NCBI GenBank assembly: GCA_030770545.1
Contig: CM061109.1
Span: 17,282,001-17,346,000 of the forward strand
Source: Macropodus opercularis
Lineage: Eukaryota; Chordata; Actinopteri; Anabantiformes; Osphronemidae
Direction: 5' to 3'
Length of the DNA: 64,000 nt
A model generated the notes under the pieces. The model searched no databases, was not told where the DNA came from, and saw only the letters and a program-made list of their open reading frames with translations. The translations under genes were made by a program, and so were the position numbers. Positions 37,385 to 50,431 of this stretch are shown here, piece after piece (position 1 is the stretch's first letter; each line of letters starts with the position of its first letter).

Positions 37385-40300
37385 ATGCTGCGAAAGTCCC
37401 TGGCAAGCGTCGGGTCGTACGTCAACCACCTGCAGCGTAAAGGGGTCCGCGGACGGGCGACGCAACTGACGGGGAACTATGGATCCGTCCAGCGCCGCGA
37501 CGCGTCGAGCTCCACCATGATGGGAGCCGACAACAAACTGAAAACCATGGACGACTTAGACGGACCCAGTTTCATGGTGACATTATACTGGCTCTTCATA
37601 AAGGGACATTTCAAAACGGCGCATCAGTTGCAAGTAAGTGGGAATAAAATCCAGTAAACAGTCAAATCCAGCGAGCAGTCGTGTTGTACTGACTCTCACT
37701 ATAGTGAACCCGGGGACTTTGCACCTTCCACCTCTAGTTATACTCCAGCCGCAGTTAATAGAGGTGTTATAACACGTTCATTATAACCAATGTTCCAAAT
37801 AGTTTCGTGCATGTTGAACCCACTGCCTGTTACAGGAAGATTGTTCTGTATAACAAAGATGGGTAGAGATAAAGCACAAGGTTAATAGAGTTTGACAGAT
37901 GATTTCAGATGTCAGTGGGAATCCCATCGGGTTATTTATTTTATTTTATTCATGATTAATAACAAGTTACTCTTGTTATTCTCATACAGATTGAGCACAA
38001 GAAGATCTACGGTCCTCTGTGGAAATCGAAATACGGGCCCCTGGTCGTGGTGAACGTGGCCAGCGCTGAGCTGATAGAGCAGGTTTTGAGGCAGGAGGGG
38101 AGACACCCGGTCCGGACTGACATGCCCCACTGGAGGGCCTACAGGGAGCTCAGGAGCCAGGCCTACGGACCACTGACCGAGTGAGTCAGTGACACACAGA
38201 CGCTGAAAGCAGCTGAATCCACTGAATGCATTTACTTTCCTCTAAAAAGGCCACAGTCCAGTCCAGCACACAATACGTTCATTAGTGGATATACTATATA
38301 AAGTTAGCGTGAGCCACAGTTTAGCGCTGTGAGCACAACGTTCTTTGGCTCCGACTCCTGGAACCTTTGTACGCGTCAGTCAATCCTATTCAACTAATTG
38401 TTGCACATCACACTTACACATGGTCAAGGTTGTGAGACTTTGCTCAGACAATTATTAATCATCTCAGTGCTTCACATGGTTGTGAGGCTCATGTCGTCAT
38501 TTTTTCATGCTTCGGCAATCAAAGCTTTACTCCGTTCACCCTGAAGGCTTGTATTCTCTTATTGGTCCTCGTTTGTAGGCTGGGAGCCAATTGGCAGCGC
38601 ATCCGCAGCATCCTGAACCCCAGGATGCTGAAGCCCAAACACGTGTCCTCATACGCCTCCACCATCAACGAGGTGGTGACGGACTTCATTGACAGAGTGG
38701 CCTGGCTGAAGGAAACCAGCGGACAGGGAGTGATGGTCGAAGACCTGGCCGGAGAACTCTACAAATTTGCTTTTGAAGGTCAGCTGACTACAAACACACA
38801 AAACGTGTCTACATCTGCTGCATCTTCTGGCCTTGACGACTGATTAGATATTAAAGTACAAGTTGTAGTTGTGGATTTCACACAACCTCTTATCTTAATG
38901 GTTCCGTTTTTAAAATCTCTGTCCACTAATAAAGCCTAGTGTCCTTACGACGGCAGCATGTTGGCATTTTGGTAAATTTACAGAAAGCTCAATGAAGCTT
39001 TTAAATTGAGAGACTGGGTCAGACACGCGTGGTCTGCCTGTGCACGTCTTCTTTACTGATTCGGTCTCCTCTTAGTTTTTATTCAGCTTTTTAGGTTGAT
39101 TGTAGAACAGTGTGATCCAGGCCCTGTTGAAGGATTTCCACAGGTTTGTTTGGTGGAGTCAGACTGAGCTGCACCTTGATCTTAGACCCTTGTAGTGAGA
39201 CCTTATCACCAACCGCCAATGGTTGACTAGAGCCGAGTAGGAGAAAACCCTGCCAGCAAAGTTTTAACATCCGGTGGAGAGCCTGAAACCAAAAAAGCAG
39301 AGGCTGCTGTGGAGAATGTAGATGTTCATGTGTTAGTCACGTGTGAAACTGCTTTAACTGCAGGGATCTGCTCAGTGGTGTTCGAGACGCGTATGGGCTG
39401 CTTGGAGGCGGCGGTGCCAGAGGAAACCCAGAAGTTCATCTTCTCTGTGGGGGAAATGTTTCGGCTCTCCCCAGTCCTCGTGCTCTTCCCTAAGTCCGTC
39501 TGGCCCTACGTGCCTTTCTGGAAGTCGTTTGTGGCAGCCTGGGATCATCTCTTCAAAGTCGGTGAGCCGCGACCCACAGCGCTCACAATAAGATGACGTC
39601 ACAGTTTTACAGGTCAGGTGAACATTTAGATTAACGTTGCACAGAACCGTTCAGATGAATGAAAAGACGTGAACAGCAGCAGTCGCGAGTGTCGTGACAT
39701 GCTGTGTGACATACATCCCCTTCTGCTCTGCCTCCTGCTATTAGTGTGACGCCCGCTGGATATTCATTCTCTGCCACTGACCACCACTGATTGTGGTCAC
39801 TGAAGGTTACTGGAGCTCAGCCTTCATATTATCAATATATTTCAAGGCCACTAGACTCTGGTGACTCGCTAAATGAACAAAGTTCAGTTGACAGGTCCCG
39901 CTGCTCTAATCTCACCGGAATCCCTCACGTTGTGTTGCTTCCGCCATCTAGTGGCCAAACGCGGCTCCTCCTCTTCGCTTTGGTTACGGAGTCATTTTCT
40001 CGTTGTGCTGCAGCTGATGAGCTGGTGCACAAGAAAATCGAGGAGCTGCAGAACAAGGTGCAGCTGGACCAGAACGTGGAGGGAGCGTACCTCACACACC
40101 TGCTGCTCAGTGATCAGATGACGGTCACGGAGATCCTGGGCAGCATCACCGAGCTCCTGCTGGCGGGAGTGGACACGGTGAGTGGACGGGTTTTCCACTC
40201 GTGGTGCATTTAATTCGATGTCTTATCCCAGCCTGTGTCCTCTCTCTGCTGCAGACTTCCAACACCATGTCATGGTCCCTGTACCATCTGGCGAAAGAGC

Positions 40301-41941
40301 CAGAGATGCAGGAACAGTTATACCAGGAAGTGATCAGCGTTTGCCCCGGAGACAAGGTGCCAACCAGCGATGACATTTCTCACATGCCGTACCTGAAGGC
40401 CATCATCAGAGAGACGCTGCGGTCAGAGGGATTCTTTAATGACCTTTGTACTGAGAAATAGTTCAGCTATTTAAAGTCTGTAAGTTTGTTTTGTCTGCCA
40501 GAAAGAATAGAACCTACCCACAAATGTGTCCTAACGGCACCAGGCCCTGACTAATGATTTATTCATCATCAATTTATTAATAACGTTCAAAGAAACGTGA
40601 CAATATTGAGATTAGCATGGAGCTGCTCTAATAAATGTCTCTCAGTATCTTTATCCGCATAACGACTGGAAACTGTGGTTTCTGTGAAGCTCAGTTTTAC
40701 CATGACGTCATAATAGAGTAGAAGCAGAGTCTAGTGTTTGCTTCCTCCTGTGCTCACCAGGCTGTATCCAGTCGTACCAGGAAATGCCCGTGTCACCGTT
40801 GACAGTGAGATCGTGGTGGGAAACCATCTCTTCCCCAAAAAGGTGAGGCGTGCCGGGCCTGAACGTCGACCCGGTAATGAGCTATGCTGACCCCAGCGTT
40901 CGTGTCTCGCAGACGCTGTTCCACCTGTGTCACTACGCCGTGTCCTTCGACGAGAACATTTTCCCAGACCCCCACGCCTTCCTGCCGCAGCGCTGGCTCC
41001 GAGGGCCAGAGGAGAAACACAAGCAGCACCCGTTTGGGTCGGTGCCGTTTGGTTTCGGGATCCGGGCGTGTCTGGGCCGACGGGTGGCTGAACTGGAGAT
41101 GTATCTCCTCCTGTCCAGGGTAAGAGAGCATTTACTGACTTTTAGCACCTTTGGCTTCAACCGTGCCCAAATGAACAGTTTACAACCTTGTAAACACCAA
41201 ACTCTGCTGTTGCTCCTTGGAAATCAGCTCTAACACATGAACTATAACACAGCAGAAATGACTTGAAGCACCTAATCAATGAAGTTGATCATAATAACGT
41301 TATGTATTCATATACAGTACTGAGCAAAAGTTTTAGACATTAAAAAATGTTTCAAAAAATATAAATAATGATTGTTTATTTTTGTCAGTTTACAAAATGC
41401 AAAGTGAGCGAACAACAGAAAAATCTAAATCAAACCAATATTTGGTTTTACTACGTCCTACCCTGATCTCAGCATCACAGTGTGTCTGGGATGATGAAGA
41501 GACAGAAGGATGTAGAAACCCTGCATCCACAGAAGATCTGTGGTTAGTTCTCTAGATGTTTGTTCCTTCCTTCAGCTGTTTGAAGGCAAAGGGTGGTGAC
41601 ACCACGTATTGATGTGATTTAGATTTCTCTGTTGTTCGTTCATTCAAACTTCCATTTCTGAAAACACTCTTCGTTTACAGCACTTTCTCACACCCGCCTA
41701 AAACGTTAGCACAGTACTGTACATTCAGTCGAGCAGTTTGCAATCATTAACTTGAATGTGCCTGCACTCTTGTTTCCCACATTAATAGAAATCTTTTGCT
41801 CCTTATTTCTAAAATGTAAAGTTGATAAAACACTACCAAGTGAAGCCGGACCCTGCTGGAACCGCAGTGAAGCCGATCACCAGAACCTTGCTTTGCCCTG
41901 CGACACCAATGAGGCTGCAGTTCCTGGAAAGAAAGGTTTAG
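37385..41941 (+). CDS. cyp27a: Cytochrome P450 family 27, CYP27A-like
   Basis: Mitochondrial P450 of the sterol 27-hydroxylase type, taking electrons from adrenodoxin. Exons: 37385-37633, 37990-38180, 38579-38778, 39364-39561, 40014-40177, 40255-40421, 40761-40842, 40913-41119, 41822-41941; phases agree, 525 residues. An in-frame TAG lies 9 bases before the ATG. Residues 1-40 are Arg/Lys/Ser-rich without acidic residues, as expected of a mitochondrial presequence. Hallmarks: I-helix LLAGVDTTSNT (about 328-338), ExxR as ETLR (387-390), haem loop FGFGIRACLGRR with Cys470. It resembles human CYP27A1 (GVDTTSNT, LYPVVPGNARV, HPFGSVPFG) more than CYP27C1. Fish carry several CYP27A copies, so the exact paralogue and substrate are open. 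Confidence 0.9.
41311..41722. mobile_element. Foldback MITE, copy 2, in the last cyp27a intron
   Basis: It starts TACAGTACTGAGCAAAAG and ends with the reverse complement of the same terminus (GCACAGTACTGTACA). The inner arms match copy 1 at 26121-26520, for example GAACAACAGAAAAATCTAAA versus GAACAACAGAGAAATCTAAA and GTTTGAAGGCAAAGGGTGGT. Its right end stops about 100 bases before the acceptor of cyp27a exon 9 (41821). Confidence 0.8.
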
Positions 41942-43844
41942 CGGCGACGGAGGGTCTTTGAGAGCTTTGGTATGCGCACGGTGTCGCCCGCCTTGTGTGG
42001 AGGCTGCTGCGTTACAGGGAGCACGGGCTGAATGCGCTGACCGCGGCATAAACACGCTGTGGGTTGGACCAAAGAGGAAAACGCAGGCCAGCATGTGCAG
42101 GATGTTTGTGTTGTTTTTTATTTTACATTTTTAAAAAACGATTTCTTCAGTTTTTTATTTACTTTAATCTATTTTGACTATGAAAACAGTTGTCAGCAGG
42201 TTGAAATTGTAACAGAAATGTTTTAGTTGTTCTGTTCATCATTTGAAGCCACAGCTGATGTTTAATATTTCCTCCAACCTTTCTGTAACACAAGCTCTTT
42301 GAAGCTGACCATCCTGGGTTTTGATCCGTCATATCACATAACAATCAGTTTTTTATAATGTGATATAAAGTTGTGTCTCAACTCTAAGGACATTTCAGTT
42401 TCACTCTGGTTGTAACAAAATGGGTCTGTATTGTTTTATAATAACAGTAGGATAAAGCACATTTTATTATCTATTATCTTCTCTCCAATAAAACTTTTAA
42501 CTCTTAAACATATATCAGATGTATTCATGTTTATTTTACGTCCAGTTTGTGCTTCCTTAGGAGCTGAGTGAGGTTTTTGTTGTTGCTGCCTGAGGCTGGT
42601 ACAGCAGCAGCTCAGTGCCGCCCCCTGGTGGACAGTTACGACACTGCACGGTCTTCTAACTAAGTATTGTAAGTTTTACAGTATGTCATAAATGTCAGTG
42701 AGTCAAAGAAAGCCATTCATATTCAACAGTGAACAGTTTTAAAGGTGGGAGTAATGATATTTAGTTACCAGATCAGCTGCTGTTTGGGTCATTGGTGGTT
42801 CAAGATGACAACAATGATTTAAAGAAAGACGAAGGCTCTGAGTCAGGATGACAACGGCAAAACTCTTCTAGATAAACGAGCCTTTTCTCAGGATGAACTC
42901 ACTGGCTGTGAATCAGGACTATGCACCACTTCCAAGCTACTTTGATAGTTTCCAGTGACAGAGGGGTTCAAATCACAAAAAACAGAAGACAGCGGGTTGT
43001 AACGACCTGGCGAAGGCCTTGCTATGTGTAGCTGGGCAGACATCATGTACAGCAGGTTCTGAAGGACTGCTGGACACTTACAGTAGGCCCAGGACTGGCC
43101 CTTACCCAATTACCCCGATGGGTTCATCTGGCTGCACCTGGAGGCGCTTGATTCACAGAACTTGAAACCTTTGGGCTCCTAGAGAGAGATGTGCTTAGTT
43201 AGACTAAGTGTTAGGTCACAGTTCAGATCTGACCCCTTAGAGCCAGAAGGCGCAGCGGGCGACGACACAAGGCGCCTCCGTCTTTCCTGCTGGTTCCAGC
43301 CAAAGATCCATAAGTTTGGTTTTACTTCCCGTTCAAACCTCCCTGTTCTCTCTCCACTGCCCTCAAGCATCTGCTCTGGACCGGAGGACCCGGTTTCCCA
43401 TGTTCTGTTAATATTTGCCATGTCGGTCATGTCACACATGACCACAGGATGAATCCTGACAACAAACCGAGCAGTGACTGAGTCTCCTCTGCAGAACAGC
43501 CCACGGAACGGATCCTACATCCCTCCTCCGGTGGCACAACCCCCACCACCAGCAACAAGCCCTGCTTCACGCACCGTGCGCCGAACAGCCTGACACGTTG
43601 TTCTGCGTCCAAACCTAATGAGAGGATGTTGTTTTGTTCCTGGAGCCCATCGCACAGCAGCTAAAGTCCGTGGAGTGTTAGTGGTGTAACATATTAACTT
43701 GAGTTGGAGGCGCAGACGCGTAACGACCCGAGTTTTCTACTCAGTGGGCGGAGTGGGACGGACTTGGACGGACGGTCGGTGGGCGAGCAGCAGCAGTAAA
43801 CAGTAAAGAAGTGAAGCCGAACTTCCTCCAGCAGAAACAGCAAC
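41942..43844. other. cyp27a 3' UTR and region upstream of slc15a2
   Basis: An AATAAA at 42487-42492 is the likely cyp27a polyadenylation signal. Between there and about 43.65 kb I see only unremarkable intergenic sequence. A GC box (GGGCGG at 43746-43751), about 100 bases before the slc15a2 start, marks the probable slc15a2 promoter. Confidence 0.5.
42487..42492 (+). terminator. Candidate poly(A) signal of cyp27a
   Basis: AATAAA about 545 bases after the stop codon, in the context CCAATAAAACTTTTAACTC. Confidence 0.5.
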
Positions 43845-46800
43845 ATGGCCAAGGTGAGTAGAGTCGCCTTGACTTGTTCTGTTGAAAATGTCTGGAACGT
43901 TTGCGCGCGAAGCGACTCCGCTTCCCACGGAGCCGCGACGCGCGGCGGTGAGCGAGGTGACGCAACAGGCGCATCCTCACGCAGCAGGTCACGTCTCCAA
44001 GCTGCTCTGGGTTTCAATGCGTGGAGCTAAAACACCCAGCGGGCAGGTACCTCAACACAGCAGAGAGCACCTGAACATCCAGAGGAGCGCGCTGTGAATA
44101 AACGAAGTGTAGGATATGAAGGAGGAGACGCAATGTCTTTAACAAGCGAGGTTTTCAGGTTACACATGCACTAGAAAAGCAGAAACTAAATGGAGGTGGC
44201 TGGAAGAAAAGACAATGTGACGCGGGCAGGATAAACTATTCAAATATTTCACCATCATAATATTTCCTCATCCAGCATTTATTCATGGTTGCAGAGGATT
44301 AATCAGACATGTCAGCCTCAAACTTGTGTAACTTCTATATCTGTGCAATGAGTAACGTCAATATCTTGTGAGTGTCTGACTAACAGGACCTGTGTTCACA
44401 GTAAAGTCATTTCTTTCATTACTTATGAAATCAATAAAAAAAAAACAAGTAGGTGGAGTTTTTGAATAAAGATCTTATCACTTCAGGTTCACATTCTGTG
44501 AGTTGATTGTTAAAAGCTTTGCAGCTCGTGCACTAATCAATCGTTGCCTCTTTTAGAAACTGTGTGGGACCAATTACCCGACCAGCATCTGCTTCATAGT
44601 GGTGAACGAGTTCTGTGAACGCTTCTCCTACTATGGCATGAAAGGTACCGTATGCAACAGAACAGACACGGGTCTGTTCTTCTCAGGAGGGACAACGATT
44701 CCCGTCACGTGACCTCACTTGTTCCTCACATGCCTCCCGTCACATTGCTTTGAACTGAATTAGTTTAACTCAGTGTTTGATGTGACCACACTGATTCAGA
44801 CCATCGGTTGAAATAGATCCTGCCGTGCATTCACTGATCGCTCCTGTTTCCGTGAGCTGCTCCTGTTCCGGGTCGATGTGACTGATTAACTCTTGTACCT
44901 GTGTCTGTGACCAGCGGTGCTGACGCTCTATTTTGTCACCTACCTGCACTGGGACAAGGACCTGTCCACCGCAGTCTACCACGCCTTCAGCGGCCTCTGC
45001 TACTTCACGCCCATACTGGGGGCTCTCATTGCTGACTCATGGCTCGGAAAATTCAAGTGGGTCTCGTTGTCTTTCGTGTCTAAATGTATTCAAGCTTCAG
45101 CTCAACCACAACATTTGTTGGCTGAGAAAGTTGTTGTTGCAGATTCGTCCGGCTCGTGATTTCAGTTTGCAATACATCACTCAGAATTTCAGCCCTTCAA
45201 CCTGAGAGCTTTATCTGTGAAGATGAACCTTTCTCTCTCTCTCACACACACACACACACTCTGTTTCCACCAGGACCATCATCTACCTGTCCGTCGTCTA
45301 CGTGATCGGTCACGTGGTCAAGTCGGTCGGAGCCATTCCCACTGTAGGAAACACTGAAGCACACATGTAAGTTAAAAAGCTGCTTTTTCAATCAGAAGTC
45401 GTTGGTTTGTTGTCTGTCCAGCACTGACTCCTGTAACTTCCAGCGCTCTGTCCATGTTGGGTCTCATACTCATCGCCGTTGGCACCGGAGGAATCAAACC
45501 GTGTGTGGCCGCGTTTGGAGGAGACCAGTTTGACGAGGAGAATGTAAAGCAGCTCATCTCATCTCGTGAAGGTTGCAACCGTGTTTATTCATTTCAGACG
45601 AAGACTCGTCTGATTGTTGTGTTGATCTGCTCCAGGTGAGCGAGAGGCAGAAATTCTTCTCCATTTTCTACATGTCTATCAACGCTGGGAGCCTCTTGTC
45701 CACTGTGATTACTCCCATTCTGAGAGGTGAGCAGCCACCAGCTGCAGGCTGAGTCGCATCACTGGCCCGACGCTGCTAACGCTGGACTTGCGTCTACAGG
45801 TGATGTCCAGTGTTTTGGCGGCGACTGCTACGCTCTGGCCTTCGGCGTTCCTGCAGCTCTGATGGTCGTCGCCTTAGGTGAGAGTCCAGATACAGATAAC
45901 GAACCCGTACACATTTCTGTTACACCACAGCTTTTATCACATCATCTGATGCTTCCATTCAATACTTTCACCATCCGTGTCCAAATTATCTGTCACAGTC
46001 CAGAATCTAAGCGCAGTTCAGGCTGCGCTCTGTTGTTTTTACAGTAAGTCCAGCTCTGACACTCTGTTGTCTTGGCGTCTGAATTCCCGTGACCCCTGAC
46101 CCTTGTTGCGTTCATGCTTGGGTGAACGGTCACTGTGAAAACAAACGGGGCTTTTACCATCGCAGAGGCCGCAGGCAGATCAAAGCGAGGGCGACACAAA
46201 GCTTTACGGCATGTGGGCGCTGATCGCCTCAAAGCGTTTCACGTGCCGCTGTCGTCTGTGTTGCGTCTCCTCCTTTGTGGCCGTGAGCTCGTTGATACCT
46301 GAAATGAGGTGAGGTGATGAGTCGCCCACTTTTAACACGTCCTCCATCTTTTGCACAGCTGTGTTCATTGCTGGCAGCGGGTTGTACAAGAGGAATCCTC
46401 CGCAGGGAAACATCCTGTTGGAAGTCTGCAACTGCATTGGTGTGAGTCACCTCCCGCCTCCAGTCATGTGAGGCCTCCTCGCAGCACGGCCCAGACTGAA
46501 GTGGTGCTTGATTTTCTTTACAGTTTGCCATCAAAAACCGCTGGAAGAGCTCAAAGTATGGCCCTAAGAGGAAGCACTGGTTGGACTGGGCTGAGGACAA
46601 GTACTCGGTGAGAATCACGTGACCGTTTGTATCTCTTCATGGGTGCGTTTGAGGTTTTTGTTTGGTTATGATAATTCATCCAGCGCGTGCGTGTGTCTGT
46701 CAACAGAAGCGTCTGATACAGGAGATTAAGATGGTGCTGCGAGTTCTGCTGCTCTACATCCCTCTGCCCATGTTCTGGGCTCTGTTTGATCAGCAGGTAC

Positions 46801-49800
46801 GTAAGGATGGCGACTGTGCCGTTCAACGTTGCTGGGTTTTTCCTGTTTGTGTTGAACACCATACAGGTCTTGGTTATATTAGTGTATAAATGTGATCCAT
46901 CTGCTCAGTCAGCACAAAGTCAAGGTCTGGTGTCACAGCGCTTGTAAAATCCCATAACTGTAATCTTGTCCACCGGCCAACGCTCGGCACAAACATGTAA
47001 TTATGCAAAACCTCAAAGCCGCATTCATTCCTGAAGCTCACTGCAAACAAATGGTCACCACTTCACCACCAGGGACACTAAAGGTCTGCTGGGGTCAGAG
47101 GGTCGTACGATGACACGCTGTCTGTTTTGTTCCCGCAGGGTTCGCGCTGGACGCTTCAAGCCACAAGGATGAACCTGGCTTTTGTAAGAGCTCGCTTCCA
47201 TAAAGTAAAACCTTGTCAGAATTTCACACAGCAGATAACATGTTTTATAGCACTTTCATATCAGTGGGTGGGTTCTGATGTCCATCTGATTACACAAATC
47301 ATAATTTTGGGGTATTTTATTTCAGTAATTCCAGTCTTTATGGCCTTGATAAATCCCTACACATCAGTTTTAAAAGTTTAACTTTGGTTTATTACAGGGA
47401 GACTCCTTCGTTATCAAGCCCGACCAAATGCAGGTACGTACAGTATCACAGAGCAGATTGGTGAAGAGAAAATGAGGTTTTTGTAGGTTTTGTTTTACAT
47501 TATGCATAAAAGAAATGACATTTCTGCTGGTTTCCTATAAATGTAAGTAGAAGCAGTCTGCACATGTGTGAGTGCAGCCGAGCAGGCGTTCGAAGCGCCG
47601 CCCGTTTGCGACCACGGATGAACTTCACACAGAGCACGGCCCGGGTTTACTACTGCACAGCAGCAGCTCAGTCACCAGAACTGCGCGCAGTCTTAAACTT
47701 TGATCGTGATTCATTTCAACCAGGATTCTTGAGAACAGACTTAATAAAAACTGTACAGCTGTGTGTAAACGTAAACAAATGGCTGCAAACGAGACGCAAG
47801 AGAGGGCGACTACGGTACAGACTTATTAGCATCTGCCACGTTGGCACCAGCAACGATGACCACAGTGATGCTGTTATTGTCACGAAAAGCCGTTTACAGC
47901 TGCTTAGCTGTTGTTTCCTGGTGTTCGAATCTCTGGTACTGTTTGGCTGTAATCTTTATGATTTTATGAGTTTAAGTAAGTTTTTATAGGGCTTTTATAT
48001 GGATTTAAAGCTGAGTGTTTCCCTCCCTGTTGTAGATGTTGAATGCTCTGCTGATCCTTGTCTTTGTGCCCATCTTTGACCTCATCGTATATCCCCTCGT
48101 GGGCCTCTGCCGAATCAACATTACGTGAGTCAGAGCCGCTCGTTCTGGATGTGTTGTTTATTGCAGACATGAGCATACAAGGAGCCCGTTAAGCGTGAAA
48201 ATAAGTACGTGACGTTCGCTGTAGGAGCGCAAATAGTTCATAAATCAAAGAAACGTGCACACAAAAGTAGATCCAACAGATGGCAGCTCCTACCAGACAG
48301 ATCTCAGAGGATGAGAGGTGTTCATCACTGACTCCCTCTGCGTCTGCAGGCCTCTGAGGAAAATGGTCACAGGGATGATTTTTGCAGCCCTGGCCTTCGG
48401 CGCAGCAACACTGGTGGAGGTCAACGTTGTGGTACGTACTGCGTGAAGCTGCCTCACTTCTAAAACCCCTTCTTCTTCTGGTTGCACTAAACATGAAGGG
48501 TCTTTATAAGGGTCTAATATATAACTTCGTAAAAGGCGTTTTTCTTTTTCTTCTAGAAAACCGTGGTGGATGCTGCACCTGCAGGGAAATGCCTGCTGCA
48601 GGTCTTCAACCTGGCAGAAGGGGACATCAGCATACAGGCCCCCGGTGGCAACCTGTTTGCAGAGCCAATAGGACGCTTTCAGGTAGGCAGACAGGACAGA
48701 TGGGAAAACCCACCATAAAAAAAACAAGATTAACCTTCTCATCTCTGTGTCAGGACCCTCCTAAATATGAAACGCTTGACCTGGAGGCATCAAGCAAGGA
48801 AGTGACGATTCAAGTCACGCTGAACGGACGCACCTCCGACTGCGTCCAGACGTTTGAAGAAGAAGCAGCCTACAGTCTGTTCTTTTACGCCACAGCTGCC
48901 GGAATCAAGTGCAAGCTTGTGAGAAATCTACTATCTTAGTGAACGGCACAAATTAGTTCATTGAGAAAAAAATGATGTCACTGATGTGGTTCTTTATCAC
49001 AGGCTCAGGACTTCATAAAGAAAAATGAAGATGGGAATCCTCTGCTGAGGTGAATATGCTCCTGTGTTAGATTTAATTCCGCCTCAAAGTAAACTAAAAG
49101 AATTAACAGTAGGTCAACTCCACTAATTGGCTTAAGTCTGATCATGTGGTTTCCTGACTCAATTTGAACAGATTCCTCAACACACGGCCTGAAGCCGTGA
49201 ACCTCACAGTCGGAGATGTGACTTTCCACGTGCCCGGTGATTACAGCATTTCTCCCAACCAGACCGTGATCCGGGGAGAGTGAGTAGTCCTGGAGTCCAC
49301 TCCGTTCACCCGTTTGCGCTTCGCTCTCATCTCTCGAATGCTGTGAACTGTGACGCTCGTTCATTTTTCATGCATTTCCTGCCTCTGGGTAGGTACAGAG
49401 ATGTCGGCTGCATCTCACGGGCAGAGAAGTGCTCCAGCTTCGGCCTGGGCCTGCTCGACTTCGGAGCTGTCTACACTGTCATACTCACTGATGTCAGGAT
49501 GTTTGTCATACACAACATTTCATACAGGCAATTTAAAAGTCACCCGACACTCATGACCGCATCTCTGTGCCCTTTGGCAGGAATCAGGTAACATCGTTCC
49601 TCACAAGATGGAGGATGTACAAGCCAACAACGTGCACATCGCCTGGCAGATCCCCCAGTACGTCCTCCTAACTGCTGGAGAGGTCATGTTCTCCATTACG
49701 GGCCTGGAGTTCTCCTACTCGCAGGTTGGTTGTTGGACCCCTTAGCCTGAAATGCTGACTCTGCACCTTCTTTGGTGGCAAGTGAGGAGACAGGAAGAGG

Positions 49801-50431
49801 TTGTCATACGCATCATTTAACTGATCCACACAGTGTGCACTGGTTCTTCCTCCCTCTGTCCCAGGCAGCTAACTGGCAACTCTGTGCTTGGGTGGATTTG
49901 AGCAGGAATAGTTGCCTGTCGCTATAGGTTTCCCCTTGTGATAGACTGGCAGCCTGCCCAGGCCTCTCTGAGACCGAAATGTGGTTGTCGTGGAAACCTG
50001 GATCTCTTCTCCTTTCAGGCACCGGCCAACATGAAGTCAGTCCTGCAGGCCGGCTGGCTGCTCACGGTCGCATTTGGAAACGTGATAGTGCTGATTGTAG
50101 CCGAGGGAGCGGGACTGGAACAGGTACAACTTGACTTGAAGTCCTTAATAATATTAAAATAATTCATACAGGATCACATGCAGCTCTCCTCCCAGCAAAC
50201 ATTAAGCGGCCTTTGTTGTCACAGTGGGTCGAGTTCTTGCTGTTTGCCGGCCTGCTGCTGGGCGTCTCCATCATCTTCTCCATCATGGCCTTTTTCTACA
50301 CCTACGTTGACCCCGACCAGCTGGACAAGCTTTACCTGGAGGATTCAAGGACGGGTGACGATGATGACGGCAAGAAGAAAAAGACCAGTGACCTACAGAT
50401 GAACCAAAAGGGGAAGAGCACCAAACTGTAA
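43845..50431 (+). CDS. slc15a2: Proton-coupled oligopeptide transporter PEPT2
   Basis: Plasma-membrane symporter of di- and tripeptides with protons. There are 22 coding exons: 43845-43853, 44557-44644, 44915-45056, 45274-45366, 45444-45543, 45636-45726, 45800-45877, 46359-46441, 46524-46607, 46707-46796, 47139-47183, 47398-47433, 48036-48124, 48350-48431, 48557-48682, 48754-48918, 49003-49049, 49172-49279, 49393-49492, 49581-49724, 50019-50123, 50225-50431. Phases agree; 703 residues. Seen: ExxERFxYYG motif (E21-G30) in TM1, GALIADSWLGKFKTI, FYMSINAGSL, GSRWTLQA, a large extracellular domain between TM9 and TM10, and the late TM block FSYSQAP to VIVLIVAE. GDVQCFG and the C-terminal TKL favour PEPT2 over PEPT1. 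The N-terminus is only Met-Ala-Lys before the family core, much shorter than in mammals. Confidence 0.93.
45233..45259. repeat. (CT)n-(CA)n microsatellite in an slc15a2 intron
   Basis: A short CT run passing into a CA run, ending just 14 bases before the acceptor of exon 4 (45273). It partly serves as the pyrimidine tract. Confidence 0.85.
49911..49970. repeat. Degraded dispersed repeat in an slc15a2 intron
   Basis: GTTGCCTGTCGCTATAGG and then CCTTGTGATAGACTGGCAGC resemble the widespread fish repeat unit 'TGTGATAGACTGGCGACCTG'. The copy is short and diverged and lies within the intron between exons 20 and 21. The limits are approximate. Confidence 0.4.

Noticed and set aside
37072..37425. 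117-residue minus-strand ORF over the cyp27a start
   Set aside because: No family resemblance and it overlaps the well-supported cyp27a first exon and promoter; a shadow.
47920..47940. tRNA B-box-like GTTCGAATC
   Set aside because: No pairing acceptor stem or A box at the proper distance upstream; no tRNA fold.
47564..47989. 141-residue ORF within an slc15a2 intron
   Set aside because: It lies wholly inside the intron between exons 12 and 13, does not continue the transporter frame and resembles no family.
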